DNA of 64,000 bases from Larix kaempferi (taxonomy: Eukaryota > Streptophyta > Pinopsida > Pinales > Pinaceae), in assembly GCA_027924585.1 (NCBI GenBank), contig BSBM01001444.1:1178001-1242000 (forward strand), given 5' to 3'. Numbering within the stretch: the stretch's first letter is position 1; every line of letters begins with the position of its first letter. The position numbers and the translations under genes were made by a program. Under the pieces are notes generated by a model, which made no database searches, was not told the DNA's origin, and saw only the letters and a list, made by a program, of their open reading frames with translations. This document shows, one piece after another, positions 50,418 to 63,160 of this stretch.

Positions 50418-52392
50418 GTGAATCACCAAATGAGAGGTCGAACTCTCAATTTATACACATCAAAGGGTGAGGTTCTTCCTGACTGGGATGACCTAACTTT
50501 CCCTAATTGCGCCTACCTAACTGGGGAAGTTCTGCCAATTGTTTGGGACAAATTGCCCACTATTTTGGGGGAGTTTACCCACTGGACAAACTTGTCTTGG
50601 GGGAATACAAAAAATTACGTTTACTAAATCTTTTCTTTGCGATTTCACCCTTAGGTTTACATTGATTCTTTCAAGTGTTTTACATGATCAAATACATTGG
50701 CATCCTGTCCCATAGAAGGTACAATAACAAGATGAAATACAATAACAATAAATTTTGAAGTTGCACTATTTCCAACACTCCCTCTCAACAAGGAAGGTAT
50801 TCCTCGAACACGGTATTCTAATCTTATTCCTTCTTTGGTCGTCCTATGAGGTAATGCCCCACGCAGCTACTACTCCAACACTCCCTCTTGGCCATGGAGG
50901 TATCATCAGCATTATCATACTGAAACACATCTCGATATCATATGTACATCACAGTTATCTCTAACCTATCTATATCATAAGGAAATACAACACAATAACA
51001 GTTAGTCGAGAAGTGTCAACAAATCAACCTCCATGCATCTACTCAATCCAGTCCATCGGAGAACATGCACTAGCTCCACGAATCTGCACTATCCATAGGT
51101 GAGTCACACCTGCATCAGCTCAAGAACTCTGCACAGTCCATAGAAGAGTCTATCATGCATCAATACAATGTGCTTAGCTCAACACAATTCATCAGGTGCC
51201 TACATCATCAACACTCCCTCTTAGCTAGAGAGGTAACATCACGTCGGACACATCTTGTTATCATAAGAGGGTCCATTCAAAAACAGGGAATAAGCACGTT
51301 CCACAAAGGAAGCATCCCACAATGGGACACACTCCACAAAGGAATAGAATAACAATTATGAATGGAGTTTATTCGCCATTCCTAGTTGGCAACCTGAAGA
51401 TGATACCATGAATAACAAACGCCCTGTATAAATCTACAACACACATCAACTCCTATTTGGATGACCTGAAGATGAATCCCACGAATGACAAACATCCTGT
51501 AGAAATCCTTAACATAATGAGACCGAGGTGCCCTGGAGAAACCATATACTCCTCCAACCTTCATGTCGGCCAAGACATGGCACTCGAAGTTGTTCAAGCA
51601 ATCCAAATCCTAAGCAAGGATCTAGCAAACAAGCTGGAAGATTGATATATATGCAAAAAAAAATATAACCTTGAACTGAAAGCAATAACAAGCAGGTAAT
51701 ATCTGGCCACACATTCGAATGAAGTGTTCCCACATGTCCTAGAGGTAGTTATCTTCCCACAGGAGGCTTGCAACGGAGTACAACGATTAAATAAAACTAT
51801 GTAGTAAATCATAGATACTAAGTGTGGGTTGCAGGAATCTATCGTGCAGGTATAGGACCACCGAGAGCAGAGAAAAAGAAGGGAATCCGAAGCACAATAG
51901 AAAAAAGGTAAACTCGTAGTTCTCTGACATGAAGATGAATCCCATGAATCATAAACACCCTGTAGAAATCCACAATGCAATCTAATCGTGGTGCTCTCTA
52001 GAAACTCTACTCTCCTCTAAACTGCATGTTGGGCAGAACCTGAAAATGGAAGTTGATCAGACTCTCCAAATCCTAAGCTGAGTTGAGCCTTGACCTAGAT
52101 AATGTTTATACCAGCATAACCAGGATCACTAAAAGAATGGCAAAGCACAGAAACAAAATGAGTGTCAAGCTCGTTTAAACTATGATGATAAGAACAATCA
52201 TCTCCCAACCATAGACAAAGCTATTTGTCTCCCTCGAGCTCAAACCTTCTAATAGAGAACGATGTACATCCGGATAGTAGTAGCGCAAAACGAAGTAAAC
52301 AAGGGAGAAACTTCTCCAATAGTGGAGAACCCCAAAAAATCGGTCTCTTAGCTGAGGTAGCAACCTCTCTTGGCTAGAGAGAACTTGCTTGA
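50418..52392. repeat. Right-array unit e (full, 1,975 bp)
   Basis: A complete right-type unit. Its TATA box is mutated (TATAAATT on the minus strand). Confidence 0.83.
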
Positions 52393-54294
52393 GTGAATGA
52401 CCAAATGAGAGGTCGAACTCCCAATTTATACACAACAAAGGGTGACTTTTTTCCTGACTGGGCCGACCTAACATTCATTAACTGCGTCGACCTAACTGGG
52501 GCAATTCTACCCATTGTTTGGGGCAAATTGCACACTTTTTGGGGGGAGTTTACCCGCTGGGCCAACTTGTCTTGCTGGAATACAAAAAATTACGTTTACT
52601 AAATCTTTTCTTTGTGATTTCAACCCTAGGTTTACATTGATTCTTTCAACTGTTTTACATCATCAAATACATCGACATCCTGTCCCATAGGAGGTACATT
52701 AACAAGATGAAATTAAATAACAATAACTTCTAAAGTTGCACTATTTCCAACACTCCCTCTCAACAAGGAAGGTATTCTTCGAACACTGTATTCTAATCTT
52801 ATTCTTTCTTTGGTAGACCTATGAGATGATGCCCCATGCAGCTACTACCCCAACAGTCCCTCTTGGCCATGGAGGTATCATCAGCATTATCATACTGAAC
52901 CACATCTCGATATCATATGTACATCACAGATATCTCTAGACTCTCTATATCATAAGTAAGGTCTTGCAACACAATCACAGTTAGTGGAGAAGTGTCAACA
53001 AATCAATCTTCATGCATCTGCTCAATCCAGTCCATCGGAGAACATGCACTAGCTCCACGACTCTGCACTATCCATAGGTGAGTCACACGTGCATCAGCTC
53101 AAGAACTCTGCACAGTACATCGGAGAGTCTATCATGCATCAATACAATGTGCTCAGCTCAACCCAATTCATCGGGTGCCTACATCATCAACACTCCCTCC
53201 TAGCTAGAGAGGTAACATCACGTCAGAACACATCTTGTTATCATAAGAGGGTCCATTCAAACACAGGGAATAAGCACGTTCCACAAAGGAACCATCCCGC
53301 AATGGGACACACTCCACAAAGGAATAGAATAACAATTATGAATGGAGTTTATTCACCACTGCTAGTTGGCCAACCTGAAGATGATCCCATGAATAACAAA
53401 CGCCCTGTATAAATCTACAACACACATCAACTCCTATTTGGATGACCTGAAGATGAATCCCACGAATGACAGACATCCTGTAGAAATCTGCAACGCGATG
53501 AGACCGAGGCGCCCTCGAGAAACCATATACTCCTCCAACCTTCATGCCGGCCAAGACATGGCACTTGAAGTTGTTCAGGCAGTCGAAATCCTAAGCAAGG
53601 AACTAGCAAACAAGTTGGAAGATTGATATATATGCAAAAAAAAATATAACCTTGAACTGAAAGCAATAACAAGCAGGTAATATCTGGCCACACGTTCGGA
53701 TGAAGTGTTCCCACATGTCCTAGAGGTAGTTATCTTCCCACAGGACGCTTGCAACGGAGTCCAGCGATTAAATTCAACTATGTAGTAAATCATAGATACT
53801 AAGTGTGGGTTGCAGGAATCTATCGTGCAGGTACAGTACCGCCGAGAGACGAGAAAAAGAAGGGAATCCGAAGCACAATAGAAAAAAGGTAAACTCGTAG
53901 TTGTCTGACCTGAAGATGAATCCCATGAATGATAAACACCCTGTAGAAATGCGCAACGCAATCTAATCCAGGCGCTCTCTAGAAACCCTACTCTCCTCTA
54001 AACTGCATGTTGGGCAGAACCTGACAATGGAAGTTGATCAGGCTCTCTAATGCCTAAGCTGAGTTGAGCCTTGACCTTGTTAATGTTTATAGCAGCATAA
54101 CCAGGATCACTAAAAGAATGGCAAAGCACAGAAACAAAATGACTGTCGAGCTCGTTTAAACCATGATGATAAGAATAATCATCTCCCAACCATAGACAAA
54201 GCTATTTGTCTCCCCCGAGCTCAGACCTTCTAATAGAGAACGATGTACATCCGGATAGTAGTAGCGCAAACCTAAGAAAACATGGGAGAAACTT
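52393..54294. repeat. Right-array unit f (full, 1,902 bp)
   Basis: A complete unit up to the leader, where it breaks at CTTCTC (54,292-54,297). Its TATA block is mutated. Confidence 0.83.
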
Positions 54295-55127
54295 CTCAAC
54301 AAGGAAGGTATTCTTCGAACACTGTATTCAGACAGTCCAAATCCTAAGCAAGCAACTAGCAAACAAGTTGGAAGATTGACACATATGCAAAATAAAATAA
54401 AACCTTGAACTCAAAGCAATAACAAGCAGGTAATATCTGGCCACATGTTTGGATGAAGTGTTCCCACATGTCCTAGAGGTAGTTATCATCCCACAGGAGG
54501 CTTGCAACGCAGTCCAGCGAGTAAATGCAACTATGTAGTAAATCATAGATACTAAGTGTGGGTTGCAGGAATCTATCGTGCAGGTAGAGGACCACCGAGA
54601 GAAGAGAAAATGGAGGGAAACCGAATCACAATAGAAAAAAGGTAAACTCGTAGTTGTCTGACCTGAAGATGAATCCCATGAATGATAGACAACCTGTAGA
54701 AATCCGCAACGCAATCTAATCGAGGCGCTCTCTAGAAACCCTACTCTCCTCTAAATTGCATGTTGAGCAGAACCTAACAATGGAATTTGATCAGGCTCTC
54801 TAATGCCTAAGCTGAGTTGAGCCTTGACCTTGTTAATGTTTATAGCAGCATAACCAGGATCACTAAAAGAATGGCAAAGCACAGAAACAAAATGACTGTC
54901 GACCTCGTTTAAACCATGATGATAAGAACAATCAACTCCCAACCATAGACAAAGCTATTTGTCTCCCCCAACCTCAGACCTTCTAATAGATAACGATGTA
55001 CATCCGGATAGTAGTAGCACAAAACCAGGAAAACAAAGGAGAAACTTATCCAATAGCGGAGAACCCCAAAAAATGAATCTCTTCACTGAAGTAGCGAACC
55101 TCTCTCAACTAGAGGGAACTTGCTTGA
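54295..55127. repeat. Right-array mini-unit g (833 bp)
   Basis: Only about 33 bp from the TGTTG-junction region (CAACAAGGAAGGTATTC) remain between the leader of unit f and the cassette. The same structure recurs 8,865 bp later at about 63,160. Confidence 0.82.
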
Positions 55128-58100
55128 GTGAATGACCAAATGAGTGGTCGAACTCTCTATTTACACACATCAAAGGGTGACTTTTTTCCTGACTGGGCCA
55201 ACCTAACTTTCCCTAACTGCGTCGACTTGACTCGGGCATTTCTGCCCATTTTTGGGGACAAATTGCCCACTGTTTTGGGGGAGTTTACCCACTGGGCCGA
55301 CTTGTCTTGGGCTTTACATTGATACTTTCAAGTGTTTTACATGATCAAATACATTGACATCCTGTCCCATAGGAGGTACAATAACAAGATGAAATAACAA
55401 TAACAATAACTTCTGAGTTGCACTAATTCCAACACTGCCTCTCAACAAGGAAGGTATTCTTCGAACACTGCATTCTAATCTTATTCTTTCTTTCGTCGAC
55501 CTATGAGGTGATGCCCCATGCAGCTACTACCCCAACACTCCCTCTTGCCCAAGGTGGTATCATCAGCATTATCATACTGAAACACATCTCGATATCATAT
55601 GTACATCAAAGTTATCTCTAACCTCTCTATATCATAAGGAAGGTCTTGCAACACAATCACAGTTAGTCGAGAAGTGTCAACAAGTCAATCTTCATGCATC
55701 TGCTCAATCCAGTCCATCGGAGAACATGCACTAGCTCCACGACTCTGCACTATCCATGGGTGAGTCACACGTGCATCAGCTCAAGAACTCTGCACAGTAC
55801 ATCGGAGAGTCTATCATGCATCAATACAATGTGCTCAGCTCAACACAATTCATCGGGTGCCTACATCATCAACACTCCCTCCTAGCTAGAGAGGTATCAT
55901 CGCGTCGGAACACATCTTTTTATCATAAGAGGGTCCATTCAAACACAGGGAATAAGCACGTTCCACAAAGGAACCATCCCGCAATGGGACACACTCCACA
56001 AAGGAATAGAATAACAATTATGAATGGAGTTTATTCACCACTGCTAGTTGGCCAACCTGAAGATGATCCCATGAATAAGAAACGCCCTGTATAAATCTGC
56101 AACACACATCAACTCCTATTTGGATGACCTGAAGATGAATCCCACGAATGACAGACATCCTGTAGAAATCCGCAACGCGATGAGACCGAGGCGCCCTCGA
56201 GAAACCATATACTCCTCCAACCTTCATGCCGGCCAAGACATGGCACTTGAAGTTGTTCAGGCAGTCGAAATCCTAAGCAAGGAACTAGCAAACAAGTTGG
56301 TAGATTGATATATATGCAAAAAAATATATAACCTTGAACTGAAAGCAATAACAAGCAGGTAATATCTGGCCACACGTTCGGATGAAGTGTTCCCACATGT
56401 CCTAGAGGTAGTTATCTTCCCACAGGAGGCTTGCAACGGAGTCCAGCGATTAAATTTAACTATGTAGTAAATCATAGATACTAAGTGTGGGTTGCAGGAA
56501 TCTATCGTGCAGGTACAGTACCACCGAGAGACGAGAAAAAGAAGGGAATCCGAAGCACAATAGAAAAAAGGTAAACTCGTAGTTGTCTGACCTGAAGATG
56601 AATCCCATGAATGATAAACACCCTGTAGAAATGCGCAACGCAATCTAATCCAGGCGCTCTCTAGAAACCCTACTCTCCTCTAAAGTGCATGTTGGGCAGA
56701 ACCTGACAATGGAAGTTGATCAGGCTCTCCAAATCCTAAGCTGAGTTGAGCCTTGACCTTGTTAATGTTTACAGCAGCATAACCAGGATCACTAAAAGAA
56801 TGGCAAAGCTCAAAAACAAAATCTGGTGAGGAGGTAACCTCTCAAGAGTATCAAAAGGGCTGGTTGCTCTTCTATGCACACCTTGAAGAACACTAGAATG
56901 GAAGGTATGGCCTGAGGGACTGTGTATTAGTGAAGGGAATACTTCCTCGTGCCAAATGTGTAGGTATTGTGGGGACCAAGCTAGGTAGATCTTGCAGAGG
57001 GTGCCCATATCTCTATGGATGATCCCACTAGCTTAGCAATTCTTCCTTCCATTGCCTAACAGCCTGATATACCCAACTGTAGCTTGGCTTGGCTGATTTG
57101 GTGTATATTTGGGCTACGTGTGAGCCTGTTGTTCCCTGATTCCTTGTAGAGATCATGCCCAGCTCGGGGGTGGCAGTGTGTTGAGATATTGATGATCACA
57201 ACAAGCCTATGGTTGGGTGGAACGTTGCAGTTGCATAGCCAGTTGCTTGGGACTACTTTGTTATAAGATAAGTATTCTCTTGTGTTAACTTTGCAATTAT
57301 TTATTTGATGAATATTCTGAATGTATGATGGATGTGTAATTGAAATTACTTCCGTTGTGTTTTTTAATAATTATACATTTCCATATGTCTTTATATTATG
57401 TGAATGCTTATTTAAAAGTTCATGGGGCTAGATGCGTAGCTTTAGCACCACGTTCTCTCTATCATGCTGGTATGATGGGAGGGGACATTACATAGCGCAA
57501 ACCCAAGAAAACTAGGGAGAAACTTCTCCAATAGTAGAGAACGCAAAAAAGCTAGTCTCTTAACTGAAGTAGCAACCTCTCTTGGCTAGACCGAACTTGC
57601 TTGAGTGAATGAACAAAAGAGAGGTCGAGCTCTCTATTTATACACATCAAAGGGTGACATTTTCCCTGACTGGGCCGACTTAACGTTCCCTAACTGCGCC
57701 GAGTTGACTAGGGCAGTTCTGCCCATTGTTTGGGACAAATTGCCCAATCTTTTGGGGCAGTTTACCCACTGGGCCGACTTGTTTTGGGGGAATACAAAAT
57801 ATTACGTTTACTAAATCTTTTCTTTGTGATTTCACCCATAGGTTAACATTGATTCTTTCAAGTGTTTTACATGATCAAATACATTGACATCTTGTCCCAT
57901 AGGAGGTACAATAAAAAGATGAAATAAAATAGAAATAACATCTGAAGTTGCACTATTTCCAACACTTCCGCTCAACAAGGAAGGTATTCTTCGAACACTG
58001 TATTCTAATCTTATTCTTTCTTTGGTCGACATATGAGGTGATGCCCCATGCAGCTACGAACCCAACACTCCCTCTTGGCCATGGAGGTATCATCAGCATT

Positions 58101-59183
58101 ATCATACTGAAACACATCTCGATATCATATGTACATCACAGTTATCTCTAACCTTTCTATATCATTAGGAAGGTCTTAAAACACAATCACAGTTAGTAGA
58201 GAAGTGTCAACAAATCAATCTTCATGCATCTGCTCAATCCAGTCTATCGGAGAACATGAAGATGAATCCCACGAATGACAAGCATCCTGTAGAAATCCGC
58301 AACGCGATGAGACCGAGGCGCCCTCGAGAAACCATATATACCTCCAACCTTCATGCTGGCCGAGACATGGCACTGGAAGTTGTTCAAGCAGTCCAAATCC
58401 TAAGCAAGCAACTAGCAACCAAGTTGGTAGATTGATACATATGCAAAATAAAATAAAACCTTGAACTGAAAGCAATAACAAGCACGTAATATCTGGCCAC
58501 ACGTTTGGAAGAAGTGTTCCCACATGTCCTAGAGGTAGTTATCTTCCCACAAGTGGCTTGCAACAAAGTCCAGCGAGTAAATGCAACTATGTAGTAAATC
58601 ATAAATACTAAGTGTGGGTTGCAGGAATCTATCGTGCGGGTAGAGAACCACGGATAGCAGAGAAAAATGAGGGAATCCGAAGCACAATAGAAAAACGATA
58701 AACCCGTAGTTGTCTGACCTGAAGATGAATCCCATGAATGATAAACACCCCATAGAAATCTGCAACGCAATCTAAGCGAGTCGCTCTCTAGAAACCCTAC
58801 TCTCCACTAAACTGCATGTTGGCCAGAACCTGACAATGGAAGTTGATCAGGCTCTGCAAATCCTAAGCTGAGTAGAGCCTTGACCTTGTTAATGTTTATA
58901 GCAGCATAACCAGGTTCACTAAAAGAATGGCAAAGCACAAAAACAAAATGATTGTCGAACTCGTTTAAACCATGATGATAAGAACAATCAACTCCCAACC
59001 ATAGACAAAGCTATTTGTCTCCCCCGAGCTGAGACCTTCTAATAGATAACGATGTACATCCGGATAGTAGTAGCACAAACCCAAGAAAACAAGGGAGAAA
59101 CTTCTCCAATAGTGGAGAACCCCAAAAAATGAATCTCTTCACTGAAGTAGTGAACCTCTCTCAGCTAGAGGGAACTTGCTTGA
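55128..59183. repeat. Right higher-order repeat, copy 1 (4,056 bp)
   Basis: Comprises unit h (55,128-57,604, with the 670-bp insert) and unit i (57,605-59,183, with a deletion near 58,255). It shares private changes with copy 2, for example TATTTACACAC in the first TATA block. Confidence 0.88.
56823..57492. other. Foreign 670-bp insert, copy 1 (unidentified)
   Basis: The sequence is unrelated to the array. It begins after ACAAAAT in the cassette end and stops before TAGCGCAAACCC in the leader, replacing about 150 bp of unit. There is no target duplication or terminal repeat. The AT-rich end (57,270-57,420) and CATTACA finish suggest part of another retroelement LTR, but I do not recognise it. 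No coding frame of note. Confidence 0.75.
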
Positions 59184-62100
59184 GTGAATGACCAAATGAG
59201 TGGTCGAACTCTCTATTTACACACATCAAAGGGTGACTTTTTTCCTGACTGGGCCAACCTAACTTTCCCTAACTGCGTCGACCTGACTGGGGCATTTTTG
59301 CCCATTTTTGGGGACAAATTGCCCACTGTTTTGGGGGAGTTTACCCACTGGGCCGACTTGTCTTGGGGTTTACATTGATACTTTCAAGTGTTTTACATGA
59401 TCAAATACATTGACATCCTGTCCCATAGGAGGTACAATAACAAGATGAAATAACAATAACAATAACTTCTGAGTTGCACTAATTCCAACACTGCCTCTCA
59501 ACAAGGAAGGTATTCTTCGAACACTGCATTCTAATCTTATTCTTTCTTTCGTCGACCTATGAGGTGATGCCCCATGCAGCTACTACCCCAACACTCTCTA
59601 TTGCCCATGGTGGTATAATCAGCATTATCATACTGAAACACATCTCGATATCATATGTACATCAAAGTTATCTCTAACTTCTCTATATCATAAGGAAGGT
59701 CTTGCAACACAATCACAGTTAGTCGAGAAGTGTCAACAAGTCAATCTTCATGCATCTGCTCAATCCAGTCCATCGGAGAACATGCACTAGCTCCACGACT
59801 CTACACTATCCATAGGTGAGTCACACGTGCATCAGCTCAAGAACTCTGCACAGTACATCGGAGAGTCTATCATGCATCAATACAATGTGCTCAGCTCAAC
59901 CCAATTCATCGGGGGCCTACATCATCAACACTCCCTCCTAGCTAGAGAGGTAACATCACGTCGGAACACATCTTGTTATCATAAGAGGGTCCATTCAAAC
60001 ACAGGGAATAAGCACGTTCCACAAAGGAACCATCCCGCAATGGGACACACTCCACAAAGGAATAGAATAACAATTATGAATGGAGTTTATTCACCACTGC
60101 TAGTTGGCCAACCTGAAGATGATCCCATGAATAACAAACGCCCTGTATAAATCTACAACACACATCAACTCCTATTTGGATGACCTGAAGATGAATCCCA
60201 CGAATGACAGACATCCTGTAGAAATCTGCAACGCGATGAGACCGAGGCGCCCTCGAGAAACCATATACTCCTCCAACCTTCATGCCGGCCAAGACATGGC
60301 ACTTGAAGTTGTTCAGGCAGTCGAAATCCTAAGCAAGGAACTAGCAAACAAGTTGGTAGATTGATATATATGCAAAAAAATATATAACCTTGAACTGAAA
60401 GCAATAACAAGCAGGTAATATCTGGCCACACGTTCGGATGAAGTGTTCCCACATGTCCTAGAGGTAGTTATCTTCCCACAGGAGGCTTGCAACGGAGTCC
60501 AGCGATTAAATTTAACTATGTAGTAAATCATAGATACTAAGTGTGGGTTGCAGGAATCTATCGTGCAGGTACAGTACCACCGAGAGACGAGAAAAAGAAG
60601 GGAATCCGAAGCACAATAAAAAAAAGGTAAACTCGTAGTTGTCTGACCTGAAGATGAATCCCATGAATGATAAACACCCTGTAGAAATGCGCAACGCAAT
60701 CTAATCCAGGCGCTCTCTAGAAACCCTACTCTCCTCTAAAGTGCATGTTGGGCAGAACCTGACAATGGAAGTTGATCAGGCTCTCCAAATCCTAAGCTGA
60801 GTTGAGCCTTGACCTTGTTAATGTTTACAGCAGCATAACCAGGATCACTAAAAGAATGGCAAAGCTCAGAGACAAAATCTAATGAGGAGGTAACCTCTCA
60901 AGAGTATCAAAAGGGCTGGTTGCTCTTCTATGCACACCTTGAAGAACACTAGAATAGAAGGTATGGCCTGAGGGACTGTGTATTAGTGAAGGGAATACTT
61001 CCTTGTGCCAAATGTGTAGGTATTGTGGGGACCAAGCTAGGTAGATCTTGCAGAGGGTGCCCATATCTCTATGGATGATCCCACTAGCTTAGCAATTCTT
61101 CCTTCCATTGCCTAACAGCCTGATATACCCAACTGTAGCTTGGCTTGGCTGATTTGGTGTATATTTGGGCTATGTGTGAGTCTGTTGTTCCCTGATTCCT
61201 TGGAGAGATCATGCCCAGCTCGGGGGTGGCAGTGTGTTGAGATATTGATGATCACAACAAGCCTATGGTTGGGTGGAAGGTTGCAGTTGCATAGCCAGTT
61301 GCTTGGGACTACTTTGTTATAAGATAAGTATTCTCTTGTGTTAACTTTGCAATTATTTATTTGATGAATATTCTGAATGTATGATGGATGTGTAATTGAA
61401 ATTACTTCCGTTGTGTTTTTTAATAATTATACATTTCCATATGTCTTTTTATATTATGTGAATGCTTATTTAAAAGTTCATGGGGCTAGATGCATAGCTT
61501 TAGCAGCACGTTCTCTCTATCATGCTGGTATGATGGGAGGGGACATTACGTAGCGCAAACCCAAGAAAACTAGGGAGAAACTTCTCCAATAGTAGAGAAC
61601 GCAAAAAAACTAGTCTCTTAACAGAAGTAGCAACCTCTCTTGGCTAGACCGAACTTGCTTGAGTGAATGAACAAAAGAGAGGTCGAGCTCTCTATTTATA
61701 CACATCAAAGGGTGACATTTTCCCTGACTGGGCCGACTTAACGTTCCTAACTGCGCCGAGTTGACTAGGGCAGTTCTGCCCATTGTTTGGGACAAATTGC
61801 CCAATCTTTTGGGGCAGTTTACCCGCTGGGCCGACTTGTTTTGGGGGAATACAAAAAATTACGTTTACTAAATCTTTTCTTTGTGATTTCACCCATAGGT
61901 TTACATTGATTCTTTCAAGTGTTTTACATGATCAAATACATTGACATCTTGTCCCATAGGAGGTACAATAAAAAGATGAAATAAAATAGAAATAACATCT
62001 GACGTTGCACTATTTCCAACACTTCCGCTCAACAAGGAAGGTATTCTTCGAACACTATATTCTAATCTTATTCTTTCTTTGGTCGACATATGAGGTGATG

Positions 62101-63160
62101 CCCCATGCAGCTACGAACCCAACACTCCCTCTTGGCCATGGAGGTATCATCAGCATTATCATACTGAAACACATCTCGATATCATATGTACATCACAGTT
62201 ATCTCTAACCTCTCTATATCATAAGGAAGGTCTTAAAACACAATCACAGTTAGTAGAGAAGTGTCAACAAATCAATCTTCATGCATCTGCTCAATCCAGT
62301 CTATCGGAGAACATGAAGATGAATCCCACGAATGAAAGCATCCTGTAGAAATCCGCAACGCGATGAGACCGAGGCGCCCTCGAGAAACCATATACACCTC
62401 CAACCTTCATGCTGGCCGAGACATGGCACTGGAAGTTGTTCAAGCAGTCCAAATCCTAAGCAAGCAACTAGCAACCAAGTTGGTAGATTGATACATATGC
62501 AAAATAAAATAAAACCTTGAACTGAAAGCAATAACAAGCACGCAATATCTGGCCACACGTTTGGATGAAGTGTTCCCACATGTCCTAGAGGTAGTTATCT
62601 TCCCACAAGAGGCTTGCAACAAAGTCCGGCGAGTAAATGCAACTATGTAGTAAATCATAGATACTAAGTGTGGGTTGCAGGAATCTATCGTGCGGGTAGA
62701 GAACCACCGATAGCAGAGAAAAAGGAGGGAATCCGAAGCACAATAGAAAAAAGATAAACCCGTAGTTGTCTGACCTGAAGATGAATCCCATGAATGATAA
62801 ACACCCTATAGAAATCTGCAACGCAATCTAAGCGAGTCGCTCTCTAGAAACCCTACTCTCCACTAAACTGCATGTTGGCCAGAACCTGACAATGGAAGTT
62901 GATCAGGCTCTGCAAATCCTAAGCTGAGTAGAGCCTTGACCTTGTTAATGTTTATAGCAGCATAACCAAGTTCACTAAAAGAATGGCAAAGCACAGAAAC
63001 AAAATGACTTTCGAGCTCGTTTAAACCATGATGATAAGAATAATCATCTCCCAACCATAGACAAAGCTATTTGTCTCCCCCGAGCTCAGACCTTATAATA
63101 GAGAACGATGTACATCCGGATAGTAGTAGCGCAAACCTAAGAAAACATGGGAGAAACTTC
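59184..63160. repeat. Right higher-order repeat, copy 2
   Basis: Comprises unit j (59,184-61,662) and unit k (61,663-~63,160). Landmarks fall 4,056-4,058 bp after those in copy 1. At the end it passes into a second mini-unit instead of a full unit. Confidence 0.87.
60879..61550. other. Foreign ~670-bp insert, copy 2
   Basis: Nearly identical to 56,823-57,492 with the same boundaries in the unit, so it was copied with the higher-order repeat and was not inserted a second time. A few substitutions and short indels separate the two. Confidence 0.78.
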
